Below, one piece after another: positions 20,401 through 31,995 of a stretch of 64,000 nt of DNA. The notes under the pieces are model-generated. The model was given only the letters and a program-made list of their open reading frames with translations. It searched no databases and was not told the DNA's origin. The DNA comes from Trichobilharzia regenti. Its lineage: Eukaryota > Platyhelminthes > Trematoda > Strigeidida > Schistosomatidae. The stretch spans positions 23,737,379 to 23,801,378 of the forward strand of contig OX235263.1 in assembly GCA_944472135.2 (NCBI GenBank), in the 5' to 3' direction. Both the position numbers and the translations under genes were made by a program. Position 1 is the stretch's first letter; each line of letters begins with the position of its first letter.

Positions 20401-20504
20401 ATAAGTAGAGAAAGGATAAAGAACTTCATCTGGAAGGAAAAAGTCATATTTAACTAGTTCAAACAGTATTCGTTAACTATCATCAGGAAAGGAAGAAAGA
20501 AGGA

Positions 20505-21120
20505 AATTGTAGCACGTTCGCTATTGATTACGATTCTTGGCCATATCCGACAACGTTTCGAGCTATCTCTCAAACTCCAACCAGGGAGACGTGACGCACC
20601 AACCGATGCTAACCTAGTACAAATATCCTTCATCCCACGACGCCACGTCATGGACTGACCACCTCTCCGCCTTTTCCATCCCGTCCCAGGGCTAGCGAAC
20701 AGAGACCTGTACGGAAGCCTCTGGGATGACATTCGCAGCACATGTCTAAACCACTGAAGCCGGTGTTTCCAGATGACGACACTCAACAAATAGTGATCAC
20801 CATTGTGTTCAAACACACACCGCCGAGCCTCAGAATTACTCACGCGATGAAGCCATCGAACACAGGCAATCCTGCGGAGACACCGATGATCGAACACGCA
20901 CATCCCCAGGCCAGGTTTCACAGGCGTAGAGCAAGACAGCCCGCATCGAAGCATTGTATACCCGACCTTTGACAGCCAGGCTAACGTCGCGACGGCGCCA
21001 GAGGTGGCTCAAGTTGATGTATGCCACCCTAGCCTTCATGATACGGTTGGATATCTCATCCGTCACCCCTCCGCCAGCACTCACACAACTGCCCAGAAAA
21101 ACAAACTCATGTGTCTAGTC
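20505..21120 (-). mobile_element. Third RTE-like family, C-terminal fragment
   Basis: The minus strand encodes ISNRIMKARVAYINLSHLWR and RRDVSLAVKGRVYNASMRAV, then FDHRCLRRIACVRWLHRVSN, then RLQWFRHVLRMSSQRLP, the same C-terminal layout as the SR2-type copies but clearly a different, GC-richer family. A frame break lies near 20950. There is no RT core. Confidence 0.75.
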
Positions 21121-22465
21121 CTCAGTGTTGGCTGGTGCAGACTGGATTCCATCATTCACTCAAAATAAGCTATAAACTGTTTATAAATCATCTGAAGGAC
21201 ACTTGTTTCATTTTATAGATAAAATCATTAACCTGTACATCAGAAACCGTCAGATCACCCCGTTCTGGTTAGCAAGCACTGCTAGTTGATGTCAGTGGCA
21301 TCCAGCTACTCATATCGATCAGTCAGCAGTATCATAAAGTATCAGGTATTTATCCCTGCTGATTTTGATCGCCACTTATTGTATCAAGTAGGTCACATAT
21401 TATGATCTGTGTATCCCCCCCTTTCTAAAGAGAATTTCACCTCGAAATGTGTCGATTTCAGACAGAGAACTAATTTGCAATTTACTAAATTGATTCAGAA
21501 ACTGTTAAACTTATGTCACAAAAAATTTTGTGCAGAACTCGAGCTGCAGCTTTAGAAATAAAGCGTAAATGAATTTTCAAAACATTTTACACTCCTATAT
21601 GTTAAAATATAATTGAAATCTCGTGACTTCCTAATTATTATATGCCTGCATAAACGATCTGGTATGACCGAGAATGGGTTGACCTTGGTTTTCCTCTCAA
21701 AATCTACTCATGTGCCAAATGTTCATAGACACCGACGGAGGCAAGACCTGTTCACGACCTTGGCAAGGCGACAGTGTTTCTCACAAGAGTGAAAGAGTCA
21801 ATTCGAAGGTTTGGAGCTTACAACCGAACTGACAGACATGCTAGTCTATACCTAGGGGAGGCGGGAAACTTCTCATTCCAAATCTATGGGGAGTACACGG
21901 GCTCCAGAATCTGAATGGATCGAATGGCGTATGAACTTGTGTTGAAACCATGGAAACGTAGCTTCTGACGCCTGCTCTACTGGCTTGTGGATCAGACTTG
22001 AAGTCAAACAGTCGGGGATTCGTCCCTCTAAGAAAACTATGCGTAAACACATCTACGTGTACTCATTACTCTTAGAGCTGGAAAGGCATGATGACATTTG
22101 TACTACATATCCGAGGCACTGAAGGAGTCTCAAGACGATATCACTTATTGAATAACAATCTATAGTACGTTGAACCTCAGAGTCACATATATGGCATGTA
22201 ATCCTAGAAGGACGGCGATGATCGAATATGCTAAGCTGCCACAGCTCTTCAGCTTAGACATGTCATATTTCTCACACATACAGAGAAACCGTTTGTACCG
22301 AATTATTGTAAACCCAACGTTTTACGGCTAAACCGAAGTTGTGTTGGCGCAAGATGTGACTCGTGGTAGTGTATACCACTCGGTATACCTAACCAGCCGC
22401 CAACTAATCACTATCATTGGAATAAATTTGAAGGAATTCACCTCTAACTTATCTAAACAGCACTT
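21120..22465. other. Mostly unrecognised intron sequence
   Basis: No coding motif read. A stretch of about 70 bp at 21274-21345 (containing CATATCGATCAGTCAGCAG) recurs in diverged form at 56490-56565, so part of this is an unclassified repeat. Confidence 0.35.
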
Positions 22466-22469
22466 TTCC

Positions 22470-23055
22470 AGCTAAAGGCAGCAAGGATGAGGGTATCGAA
22501 GTTAGGATCGGGAAAGCAAAGCAAATTTTTACTAATCTGAAATCGGTATGGAAATCAACTGCATTCACCATAAGCAATGAGATCAGAATTTACAACACTC
22601 ACGTCAAGTTAATGCTTTTATATGGTTCATAGACTTGATGCATAAGTCAAAACAAAGAACTTTCAGAAGGCTGAAAACATTTTGTCAGTACCTACTCCAT
22701 TTACTCAAATAATCAAGACCAGGTAGCAAAAAAAGATAAGCAACAAGGAGCTTTGGAAAAGAACAAATTACGAACCTACCGCTCAACGAATGTGCTGAAG
22801 AAAATAGAGGTGAACCCGACACACACTACAAGAACCTCGTTGAATGATACCGAGTGCCAGACCCTCAAGATGAAGCTGGATGGGTCACGGAGAGTTGGGC
22901 ATCCGAAAGACATAAAGGTAGTGTGAAAAGGGGATGAGAGCTTCTGGGTAATCGTCGAGTCAACGAAAGAGGACTGTGGAGGACAGGATGAGATAGAGAT
23001 GTGCTGTTCAAGCCCTGTGTTCCATTCAGAACCCATGGGAATAATAGTAATGGTG
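22470..23055 (+). mobile_element. Perere-3-like C-terminal fragment
   Basis: Degenerate plus-strand remnant: VRIGKAKQIFTNLKSVWKST at about 22500-22560, a YGS (GSETW region) remnant near 22620, and the family 3' end with TGTTCCATTCAGAACCCATGGG in place of the usual hairpin. Coding-dead. Confidence 0.7.
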
Positions 23056-23124
23056 AGCATTTATTGGTCAATACAACTAACTTCCTTTCAATGATATATA
23101 TCTGTCAACAAACTTCTGGGCAGC

Positions 23125-24395
23125 TCGGTGTGTTTGGATCCCAGGCCTTACTTGTTAAGTACGCCGATGATCTAACTATTTCAATGTCTGTTAACTCTCA
23201 GCTAGACTGTACTAAGATGAACAGATTTCTATCAGGAGTCAGCAAATAGTCTTTGTGTAATGGTCTTAAACTACGTCCTTCCACCAAATGTCAGACTGCT
23301 AATTCCAGTTTCCGATGTAAAAGAAAATTAAATGAAGCTGTTGGTTCCTATGACCGTTGCGAAATTGATGATAGTGGGGATACAGAAATCAAGTCTGAAG
23401 TTAAGTATCTTGGATTAATTCTTTCTCCTGACCTATCCTGGTCTTCTCATGTCTTGGTGATTTCTAAAAGAATATTTCGTCTGACGTTTTACATTAAGAA
23501 GCTAAGGCACTCAGGAATAACCCAACCACTCCTCTTACAGTTTGTCAACTCGTGTATTTTACCTATTCTTTACTGTTCACTCTAATTTTTTCCTGAATTG
23601 CTTAAAAAGACTATGTCATACTTCGTCAAACTCTGAAGACTGTCAGTAAGAAGAGTGGCATCCCATTGGGCCATATCGTTGACATTGCCAATGATACGCA
23701 CTTGATGTCATGCAACAAATTCGCCAAAGGAATTTTATCAGACTGTGAGCACCCACTCTACCCGCAACTCCAACCTTGTGTCTCCTCGGGTAAAACAAGA
23801 AGTCTTTTCAAAAGACTTTATGCACGTACCTCCAAGTATAATAATTCCACTATACCATATTTGGCAGCACGTACTTTATGTGATGAAAACAGTGTTAGGC
23901 ATGAAATAACTAACCTTCTTTGCACTACTAAATAAACCACTTCTTCCAACCTTACAATACCAAACTTTATTGTTATTGTACTTCTTATATTCATAGTCCT
24001 CCCAATTTTTTGTTTATTTTTTCATGAGTGTGAGCATCATTTAAGCTGTGTTATAACTGTTAATTTTGCCTTTCCCCTCACCATACAATATCAACAGAAC
24101 ATTAGATTCAATAATCTATGACATGCTAAAATTTTCAAATTGAATCGACAATACTGTTTGAAACAAACTTACTGTTATTATTATTATATTTAGTATTCTC
24201 AATTCGTACTTCGGATATATTTGACTTTATATAGTAAATGTGGACAAATTCCTCTCGGGTTAATTTTGTTTTAATTTTTAATTTTATTTATATTTTGAGT
24301 AAATCAGATGCAATATTGTGACAAATGGTTAGAATTCCATTTTGTATTATAAGTACTGATTTTGGAATAAAGTAGATTATTATTATTATTATTAT
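23125..24395 (+). mobile_element. CR1/Jockey-like LINE, 5'-truncated copy 2
   Basis: Same family as 5.7-9.15 kb. It begins in RT motif C (KYADDLTISMSVNSQ). After one stop it continues through VKYLGLILSPDLSWSSHVL, RLTFYIKKLRHSGI and the C-terminal SRHEITNLL-like region (23249, 23585 and 23935 are frame ends). The 3' end is GGAATAAAGTAGA plus TTATTATTATT. It represents a sister subfamily to the copy at 54.4-56.4 kb, with which it shares nearly identical C-terminal sequence. Confidence 0.85.
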
Positions 24396-24597
24396 TATTC
24401 AAGTCGTTCGCAGTAATCCCTTTATTTTCGCTTGTTATCAAAGTAGATATTAAGAAATCGGTACTTGCATTATCTACTTAATGTCAACAATAATTAGTAG
24501 TAGTAATATAAAATATATAAGGTCAAAGGTCAATGAATGAATACTTTCACTCCTTCCTTTATACTAATATTTAAATACACTTCATTACGGTACTTAC

Positions 24598-24912
24598 CTC
24601 AGTTTCTTTAGCAGCATCTGATAAAAAGTTGTCTAAGTCTATAAGCCAGTCACTGAAACAAGTATAACGTGATTGACCATTGTAGGAATTAAGACTGGAG
24701 GCTGAATCACAATGACCATTAGAAACTGAAGATACTGTTTCCTCCAAAGACAAACGAAGCTCTGCAAGTCGATGATACAAGTGCCCTGCTGAACAATGTG
24801 GTACAGATCGTCTAGGTGATATTAATGAAACGGAACAGGATGGACAGATTGATGCAGTAAAATGCACAGCGTCAGAGTGAACAAGTAAACCTGTTAGGAT
24901 TCGACATCCTGT
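24598..24912 (-). CDS. TIF1/TRIM-like protein, exon 6
   Basis: Acceptor TTCTATTTTATAG, then ACA GGA TGT CGA in phase 0; donor GAG|GTAAGTAC; 105 codons. It encodes TGCRILTGLLVHSDAVHF, a CPSC pair, HLYHRLAELRLSLEE and CFSDWLIDLDNFLSDAAKE. The last two segments resemble the middle helices of a bromodomain, the domain expected after PHD in TIF1 proteins, but the canonical acetyl-lysine-binding asparagine is not evident. The exon is phase-compatible with exons 5 and 7. Confidence 0.75.
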
Positions 24913-24989
24913 CTATAAAATAGAAGAAATATTGATAGAATGTAATTCAATATATAATAAAGGTTTCTGTATTTTCCAATGAATGAAAA

Positions 24990-26960
24990 ATAAAACGATA
25001 TTGTTTTTACTGACACGTTTCGCTATTTAATGGTGCTAATAGCTTTATCAAAGTATTAGTAAACCGGAATTTACAGTCTCAGCATATATATAACAAAGAG
25101 CTAAGGGGTGGAAAAATAGACTTAGGTCAAGTTAAAAAGATATATTGCAAGTCAAAATAACAATGAAGATCACAAAAACAAATAACAAAGGTATTAGTAC
25201 GTCTGTTATGATATCAAATCAAGTTTACTAACTTGATCGTTCGTCAGTTTGGGGTCATCTTTCGTTGTCAAGTTGGTCAATTGGTAAAGATAACAAAACC
25301 AAGTGTAGATTGTTGGATTTGATCAGTGTGTAAAATTAGAAAAGCGGTGTGTGTTAACACAGTGAACTTGCTTATCACATTCGTGTTGATTTTGTCACTT
25401 CATGGGGGAGGGAGGTGTTGTAATCAGGTCAGATTCTGTTTTAGTCCATCATTCCTATTCAGACAATTCGGATTCCACCTGATATGAAGCGCTTCTGATA
25501 TTAGACGTTCTTTGTGATTTCTGAAATGCTTTTTCTGGATTATTTCAATATTGTCAAAATCAATTTTGTGGCCTGTAGACCTGTGGCTAATGATTTTTCA
25601 AGCTTTTATAGTCCACTAACCGGATTTCTCGGTGGTCGAACAGATGGTCTATGGTGTTCATTTCTTCTGATTCCCTTGATTTCTCGTGATGTTTGTCCGA
25701 TGCATATCGCATCACATTCCAAGCAAGCATTTTATTTTATAGACATAATTAGATAGAGAATCCTTTAGGATTTGGTCTTTTATATGGACTAGGTTGTTTC
25801 GCAGTGTGTCTGATGTTTTGAAGAAAACTCTAATTTCGAGACGATTGAGTACTCTTCTGATATCGTCTGACGTCTCTGCTCTATATGGAATGACAACTGC
25901 TGAGGCCCATGTTTTCTTCCATACTTAATGTCTGTGTTGATTTTGTTGATGAAGTTCCTTGGGTAGTTGTTCTGCTTGAGAGTTTCAGTAGTGTTTGATA
26001 TTTCTTCTTCTTTTTCTTTCTCATCCGTTATCAGAGAGTGTGCTCGTCTAAGAAGACTTGAAACAACTGAAATCTTTGCGCTGATGGAGTGTGATGATTT
26101 GAAGTCTAAATATTTATTGGAGTGGGTTTTCTTCCTGAATATGGATATACTAAAAATTTCCGTTTTCCCTTCTCTTAACTAAGCAGCCTGGAAATAGTGG
26201 TTCACCGACGTCTGATTCTGCTTCCGAAGTAAACTGGATTCTGGGAGATACACGGTTTAGTTTCTCCAGGAATGAATGTGTGTAAATCTCGTTTTAGTAC
26301 TACAAAAGTATCGTCTACATATCTTAACCATATTTTAGAAGTGAGTATGCTTGAAAAGATGTTATTTTCGAATCTATTCATAAAAAGGTCGGCGACTATT
26401 GGGGAGACTGGTGAACCCATAGCAACACCATTTGCCTGTCTATATAAACTCCCTTTAAAAGTAAAATAATTATTTTCTAGACAGAATTTCAAGCTCTTAA
26501 TTACTTCACTGGTGTCCAGTGGACATCTTTGTGATAGCGTTGTATCTGATTCTAGTAGACTGGAAATCATATCAAGACTTTCGGTAATAGGGATACTAGT
26601 ATGTAATGAGTTGAATATCATAGTTTACCATGATATCTTCCTTATCAATTTCTCGGTGTTCCATTTGGGATTTAAAATCATATAAATCTTTTACAATATT
26701 TTGAGTGTCCTTTTGTAGTACCGAGACTAAGTATTTAGATAGGTTGTATGTCGATGAGTTGGTGAAATCTATTACTGATTTTAATGGAACTGTGGGTTTA
26801 TGTTGACCGTAGAGCCTTGAAGGTACATAAGATTCTGGTTTTAGTGTAAACCAGAGAGAATTTCCAATTTTGGGTTTCATTTCTTGAAGGAGTCTGTTTG
26901 TATTGAGTTTCATTTTGTTGAGTTCGGCGAATTTCTTCTTCAATATACATAACATACCAT
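24990..26960 (-). mobile_element. Penelope-like element PLE-C (decayed)
   Basis: The minus strand begins at 26955 with KLNTNRLLQEMKPKIGNSLW and PSRLYGQHK. The RT core follows at 26621-26202 (FTSIP-like motif A, ANGVAMGSPVSPIVADLFM, WLRYVDDTFVVLKRDL). A broken GIY-YIG domain lies at about 25760-25560 (CLECDAICIGQTSREIK, NEHHRPSVRPPRNP). Several stops separate these parts. At its 3' end sits a hammerhead-like motif (25004-25062). The family differs from PLE-B (IGQTSRE rather than IGRTERR). It lies in intron 5 of the TIF1-like gene. Confidence 0.85.
25004..25062 (-). ncRNA. Hammerhead ribozyme-like motif in PLE-C 3' region
   Basis: Minus strand, in order: stem I strand TACT, core TTGATAA (25045-25051; consensus CTGATGA), stem II GCTATT/AATAGC with a 10-base loop, GAAA (25018-25021), a minimal stem III AC/GU, the GUC triplet (25012-25014) and the stem I partner AGTA. 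Stem I (4 bp) and stem II (6 bp) pair perfectly. The two core changes (C3 to T, G8 to A) suggest this copy is no longer active. Confidence 0.7.
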
Positions 26961-26983
26961 ATTAAGCAGTACTCATTTATGCA

Positions 26984-27213
26984 AGATGATGTTACAGGAC
27001 TGGACTACACAGACTCCTAGATTAGAAATAGGAAGTGAAGTGGTAGAGCACGTTGATCGCTTCACTTATTTGGGAAGTACCATCAGCCCCAAAGGGTTGA
27101 TCTCTGATGAAACCTCAGCACGAATACAGGGGGTTCGTTTCGCATTTGCCAGTTTACTCCGTCTCTGGCGTAGACGAGATATCCGACTATCGACCAAAGG
27201 GCGAGTGTACTGC
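26984..27213 (+). mobile_element. RTE-like fragment, first part (split by another RTE)
   Basis: Plus strand: MLQDWTTQTPRLEIGSEVVE, HVDRFTYLGSTISPKGLISD and [19 protein letters not shown]. The copy stops at TCATCAGTCCGC and resumes with the same bases at 30404, so the RTE at 27226-30403 inserted into it. Confidence 0.88.
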
Positions 27214-27223
27214 TCATCAGTCC

Positions 27224-27274
27224 GCGGAGATTACGAAAAGGCATCGGCGAGTAGTGCAGTCCTTTCTCCTTCTT
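27224..27274 (-). repeat. Inverted copy of 27568-27618 at the RTE 5' junction
   Basis: A 51-bp perfect inverted match to 27568-27618, located exactly at the 5' insertion junction (two bases overlap the target-site duplication). Confidence 0.92.
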
Positions 27275-28504
27275 GTTGTCCTATTTGGCACAAGCATCAC
27301 TAGCTAAGACCCTGGCATCCCGAGCCATTGATGTATGTTGTGTTTCAGAAACACGCATACAAGACCCAAGTGTGGTTATTCACCTAACCCCACCTGGCCA
27401 ACAGGATGAATCTTCAAAATTCACCTTGAGGGTGTCAGGAGATGCCACAGCTAGTTCACGAGGATTAGCTGGCGTAGGGATAGCTTGAGTACTAGGGCAG
27501 AAAAGACATTACTTGACTGGATCCCAGTAGATAGCCGAATGTGTGCTGTCCGTCTGAACGGATCAGTAAGAAGGAGAAAGGACTGCACTACTCGCCGATG
27601 CCTTTTCGTAATCTCCGCCTACGCCCCCACTGACTGCAGTTCGGATGAAACGAAGGATGAGTTCTACCAAAAGCTGTCTAGTTTGGTGAGAAAGGCTAAA
27701 CGCTCAGATATAGTCGTTCTAGCTGGTGACTTTAACGCTCAAGTAGGGAAATTGTGTCAATCTGAGAAGGATGTCGGTGGCACCTATGGAGTTCCGTGCC
27801 AGCGAACCGACAACGGTGACCGTCTCCTACAGTTCTGTTCAGATAATCATTTGTTTCTTGTAAGCACTAACTTTAAACACAAGGAGAGACACTGTTTAAC
27901 CTGGCGACCCCCATCATCAAACCAACGCTGGACACAAATAGACCACATAGCAATAAGCTATCGTTGGCGTGGGTCGGTAGGAGATTGTCGCTCCTTCTGG
28001 AACACGTGTGTAGATACCGATCACGCACTGGTCCGGGCTCGTGTGTGCTTACGACTGAACGGACGTAGGAAACAGCTGGCGGTAAAACCATCACGTCCCC
28101 AGCTCGATCAGGAAACTAAATCCCTATTTGAGGAAGAACTAGCTAAACGCATATCTGAATTCGACAGCTGTGCTCACCCTGGAGAAGCCTGGAAGAATAT
28201 TCAGTCAGCTATAGATACAGCTGTAAAAGCTGTGAATAAGGCAAATCCAAAGGTGAGTAAAAACCACTGGATTTCGACTGCCTCATCCGAACTGATAGAT
28301 GCTAGAAGACTTATTCCGGCGAGCTCCGAATTCAATGAGGAGCGAAAGCTGCACAAAAGGAAACTTACTAAAAGTCTCCGCAAGGACCGTGAACAGTGGT
28401 GGGTGACAAAGGCAAAAGAGATGGAAAAAGCATCGGCGATAGGCAACACTAGGCAACTCTTTAGACTCATCAGAAACGGGCGGGAGAAGGCAAATCATAA
28501 GTGA
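27275..28504 (+). pseudogene. RTE endonuclease domain, frameshifted
   Basis: The first frame (to 27486) reads LASRAIDVCCVSETRIQDPS, the start of the AP endonuclease. After a shift, the 27485-28504 frame reads FVISAYAPTDCSSDETKDEF, VVLAGDFNAQVGKL, TQIDHIAIS and TDHALVRARV (catalytic DH). A basic linker to the reverse transcriptase follows. The start methionine is not preserved. The role was cutting target DNA during insertion; this copy is inactive. Confidence 0.85.
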
Positions 28505-28634
28505 GACTATTTCTGAGAAAAATGGCTCCTTAATTAGCTCTCAGGATAGACGCCTTGAACGCTGGAAAGAACACTTTGAGGACAATTTAACTTGCCTACA
28601 GCCACACTGAACCTCCCCGCATCCACACACCCGA

Positions 28635-30221
28635 ATGGGATATAGACACTGGTCCGCCGTCTGTAGTGAGGTCACAAAAGCTATCAGTAATTTGAAACGA
28701 GGCAAAGCGGCAGGACCCGACGGAATTATTCCGGAGGTGTTTAAATATGGGGGTGACATACTAGTTTGTAGATTAACTGAGGTACTAGGCAAAGTCTGGG
28801 AATCAGAGACAGTTCCATCAGACTGGGGTAAGTCACTTATTATACCGATATTCAAGAAGGGAAACAAGTCCTCGTGTGATAATCATAGGGGGATCAGCCT
28901 AACGAACATAGTCTCTAAAATCCTAGGCTCAGTAATCATGCATAGACTAAGCAGAACTCGGGAGGAACAGACAAGGGAAAATCAAGCAGGCTTTAGACCA
29001 GGTAGAGGGTGCATAGATCATATCTTCACTCTTCGACAGATTCTAGAACATAGACACACTTTTCGGCGTCCAACAATTGTCATATTTCTTGACTTGAAGG
29101 CGGCCTTCGACTCCGTGGATCGAAAGGTACTATGGCAATGTCTGACTGTGAAGGGAGTGCCAAGAAAGTACATTGCACTAATCAAGGCACTCTATTCAAA
29201 CTCACGTAGTCGTGTAAGGGCTTATGGGGAATTGTCATCTGAATTGGTAACAACCAGTGGTGTCCGACAGGGATGTCCACTTTCCCCATTTCTGTTTAAC
29301 TTCATCATAGATATGCTGATGGAAGTATCCTTAACTGAACGTAATGACTTAGGAATCGACTTGTTACCAGGGAATAATCTTATGGACTTAGAATATGCAG
29401 ATGACATAGTCCTGTTAGGGGAGGATGCTGACAAAATGCAGAGTTTTCTGAACACCTTGAGCAGCAATCTTCGTATGTTTGGCATGCGATTCGCCCCTAC
29501 AAAATGTAAGATGCTGCTACAGGACTGGACCACGTCAACCCCTAACTTAGTGATAGGGAGTGAAGTGATAGAACATGTTGACCACTTCACCTATTTGGGA
29601 AGTTGTATTAGCACCAACGGACTGATTGGCGATGAAATCTCAGCACGGATCCGAAAAGCTCGAGCTGCTTTCGCTGACTTACACCATCTCTGGCGTAGGC
29701 GTGACATCCGGCTGGCTACCAAGGGACGTGTGTACTGCTCATCAGTTCGCTCCGTCCTTCTCTATGGCTCTGAAACATGGCCAATACGCGTTGAAGACAT
29801 GAAAAGGTTGACTGCTTTCGATCATAGATGTCTGCGATCTCTGTCTCACGTTAGGTGGTTTCACAAGGTAAGTAATGTTGACGTTAGGCGTAGAGTGTTG
29901 GGCAAAGAGGGAAAATCAATCGACGAGGCTATAAAGTTACATAGACTAAGATGGCTAGGTCACGTGGTGCGCATGCCTAACCACCGCCTCCCCCGACGGG
30001 CATTGCTAGCTGATATAGGTTCAGGTTGGAAAAGAGCCAGTGGTGGCCAAACAAAAACATGGCATCAATCCATGAAATCCTTGACAGTTAAACTGAGTCA
30101 GGTAGGGAGATGCAGACTCCCGGGTTGGGGCCCTCGGGACTCTAGGAATCAATGGCTGGAGACAATAGGTGACATGGCTCAAAATCGTTGTCAATGGCGC
30201 AGATGTATTCAGTCTCTGTAA
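28635..30221 (+). CDS. RTE reverse transcriptase ORF (open over 528 codons)
   Basis: Open from 28635 to 30221. Motifs: [58 protein letters not shown] (motif A); [15 protein letters not shown] (motif B); [16 protein letters not shown] (motif C, DD intact); [11 protein letters not shown]; and the C-terminal [17 protein letters not shown] with a terminal RCIQSL. It is separated from the endonuclease by a frame break, so the native fusion protein is lost although the RT part itself is intact. Confidence 0.85.
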   Translation: MGYRHWSAVCSEVTKAISNLKRGKAAGPDGIIPEVFKYGGDILVCRLTEVLGKVWESETVPSDWGKSLIIPIFKKGNKSSCDNHRGISLTNIVSKILGSVIMHRLSRTREEQTRENQAGFRPGRGCIDHIFTLRQILEHRHTFRRPTIVIFLDLKAAFDSVDRKVLWQCLTVKGVPRKYIALIKALYSNSRSRVRAYGELSSELVTTSGVRQGCPLSPFLFNFIIDMLMEVSLTERNDLGIDLLPGNNLMDLEYADDIVLLGEDADKMQSFLNTLSSNLRMFGMRFAPTKCKMLLQDWTTSTPNLVIGSEVIEHVDHFTYLGSCISTNGLIGDEISARIRKARAAFADLHHLWRRRDIRLATKGRVYCSSVRSVLLYGSETWPIRVEDMKRLTAFDHRCLRSLSHVRWFHKVSNVDVRRRVLGKEGKSIDEAIKLHRLRWLGHVVRMPNHRLPRRALLADIGSGWKRASGGQTKTWHQSMKSLTVKLSQVGRCRLPGWGPRDSRNQWLETIGDMAQNRCQWRRCIQSL

Positions 30222-30403
30222 TCTTTCATATTCCTTTCTACCATTACCCATTCTGTTTCACTCTTATACTTGTCAGACTGTATTGATTCTCTTCACTCAT
30301 CTTCTTGTCTACCTCTGTGTGCTATTTGGAAGGTGGCAACTCGAACTGCTGCACTTCGGTGCCAAGTTCTATGTTGAATCCAGACAGACAGACAGACAGA
30401 CAG

Positions 30404-31075
30404 TCATCAGTCCGCTCCGTCCTCCTTTATGGCTGTGAGACCTGGCTACTGACAGTGGAAGACATGAAAAGATTAGCTGTCTTTGATCATAGGTGCCTGC
30501 GTTCTATCTCCCGTGTGAAGTGGTACAATAAGGTTAGCAATATTGAGGTTAGGCGTCGAGTTCTAGGTAAACAGGGGAAATCAATCGACGATGTTGTGAA
30601 GTTACAAAGACTGAGATGGTTAGGACATGTGTTACGTAAGCATGCCTGGTCATCGCCTACCTCGACAAGCAATGTTAGCGGATATAAGGTCAGACTGGAA
30701 AAAAGCTAGCGGTGGTCAAACAAAAACTTGGCACCAGTCAATGAAATCTATAACAGTTGGTCTAAGCCATGTAGGAAGGTGTAGACTTCCTGGTTGGGGT
30801 CCTCGGGACGGTAAAAACCAGTGGTTGGAAACTATTGGTGGCATGGCTCAAAATCGTTCTCAGTGGCTAGCGCAGATGCATCCACTCCTTGTGACTTATT
30901 ATTTCCAATGAAACTGTTTTGTTCTTCGTTATTACTCTTCCTTTGTCTCACATCTCTGTTTACTGTCTCTATTATGCTTTTCTTGTACTTTCTTCTCTTG
31001 CTTTGTGTGCTACATGGAGTATGGCAACTTGAACTTCCGCACATATGTGCAAAGTTCTATGTCGAAAACAGACAG
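30404..31075 (+). mobile_element. RTE-like fragment, second part
   Basis: Continuation of 26984-27213: [59 protein letters not shown] and RWLGHVLR. After a shift near 30640 come PGHRLPRQAMLADI and the 3' UTR, ending in GTCGAAAACAGACAGACA. Together the two parts form a 5'-truncated RTE copy of another subfamily. Confidence 0.87.
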
Positions 31076-31177
31076 ACAAGCAGTATTCATTTATTTTAGC
31101 TGTCAAATTCATATCCAATGACAGACAGAAACGCTATCAAAAAGAAGAAAAAAGAAACATATTCACAAGTCACTCAC

Positions 31178-31531
31178 CATATAATCATCCCAAGAAAATC
31201 CATTCTTCAATGATTGAGTAGTAGTAGTAGTAGAGGGAGTTTCATCATTGGCAGCAACAGAACACAAAACACATACCCAATCACTAGTTAGGGATATACT
31301 ATCTATACGCGGTAAGTGACAGTCCAAATGATAAGCCCGATTACACTGTCCACAATGAGCAAGTAGTCCAACTCCGAAACAGATAGCACAACCTGCTGAT
31401 CCAAGCAAGGATTCCCCATTATCCCTACACGTCAATTTATCACCATCCAATTCTGCTAAAGAGTCCAGGAAGTCATTAGTATCTGTTGTTGTAGACAGAT
31501 TAGATGCCGCATTATCTGCCTGTGTCAAGCC
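31178..31531 (-). CDS. TIF1/TRIM-like protein, exon 5 (PHD finger)
   Basis: Acceptor GTGTGTTTTAG, then GGC TTG ACA in phase 0; donor TATATG|GTGAGTGAC in phase 0; 118 codons. It contains a C4HC3 PHD finger: CAIC, CGQC, HLDC and WVCVLC. PHD fingers of this type read histone H3 tails. The order RING - B-box - B-box - coiled coil - PHD across the exons is the TIF1 (TRIM24/28/33) layout. A serine/threonine-rich stretch precedes the C-terminal part. No stop or frame break is present. Confidence 0.9.
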
Positions 31532-31536
31532 CTAAA

Positions 31537-31556
31537 ACACACACACACACACACAA
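31537..31556. repeat. (AC)n microsatellite
   Basis: A pure AC dinucleotide run directly upstream (on the gene strand) of the exon 5 acceptor, where it serves as part of the pyrimidine-rich tract. Confidence 0.85.
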
Positions 31557-31929
31557 AATTTGTATTTTTGTAGAATAGACAGAAAAACACAAAGTGGAAA
31601 ATAATCGAGTATTTCTCTAAAAAAAATTGTACATTAAAAAAAACAGAAAGTGATAACTGATGTCAGCTCATGATGAAATCCTTCAGCCAATCAATCAAAC
31701 TAAATCCCTACAAAACTAATACTTGAAAATTGATCTGATGCTCACTTGTGACTGGCCCTATTCAAGCATTTAACCTCGGGTTCTAGTGGGAAGGCGTGAC
31801 CACTAGGGTACAGCAAGTTGAAGATCAGGCAGTAACTCATCGAAGCAGAAGACATTGCGAAATGGTCGCGCTATGTCGTGAATTGGCAGAAGTTAGAATT
31901 CAAGAACCTTTGGATCGGATGCGTCCTAG

Positions 31930-31988
31930 TGGCTTAATGGTCTACGAGCTAGCTCGACCTGTAACCAGAAGGTCCTGGGTTCGGACTA
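31930..31988 (+). promoter_or_regulatory. tRNA-type internal pol III promoter in the Sm-alpha-like unit
   Basis: A box TGGCTTAATGG and B box GGTTCGGACTA, 38 bases apart. The B box departs from GGTTCGANTCC at two or three positions, so promoter strength is uncertain. Confidence 0.6.
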
Positions 31989-31995
31989 CGCCCGG

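Larger units (their letters stand above)
27226..30403 (+). mobile_element. RTE-like (SR2-type) element, nearly full length, nested in RTE
   Basis: The longest RTE copy in the window, with endonuclease, reverse transcriptase, 3' UTR and CAGACAGA tail. It is flanked by a 12-bp duplication TCATCAGTCCGC (27214-27225 and 30404-30415). The ORF is broken near 27480 and 28505-28620. At the 5' junction a 51-bp inverted copy (27224-27274) of its own internal sequence (27568-27618) precedes the normal start. Confidence 0.9.

Noticed and set aside
29222..29590. 122-codon open frame on the minus strand
   Set aside because: It is the antisense shadow of the RTE reverse transcriptase; similar shadows occur in other RTE copies.
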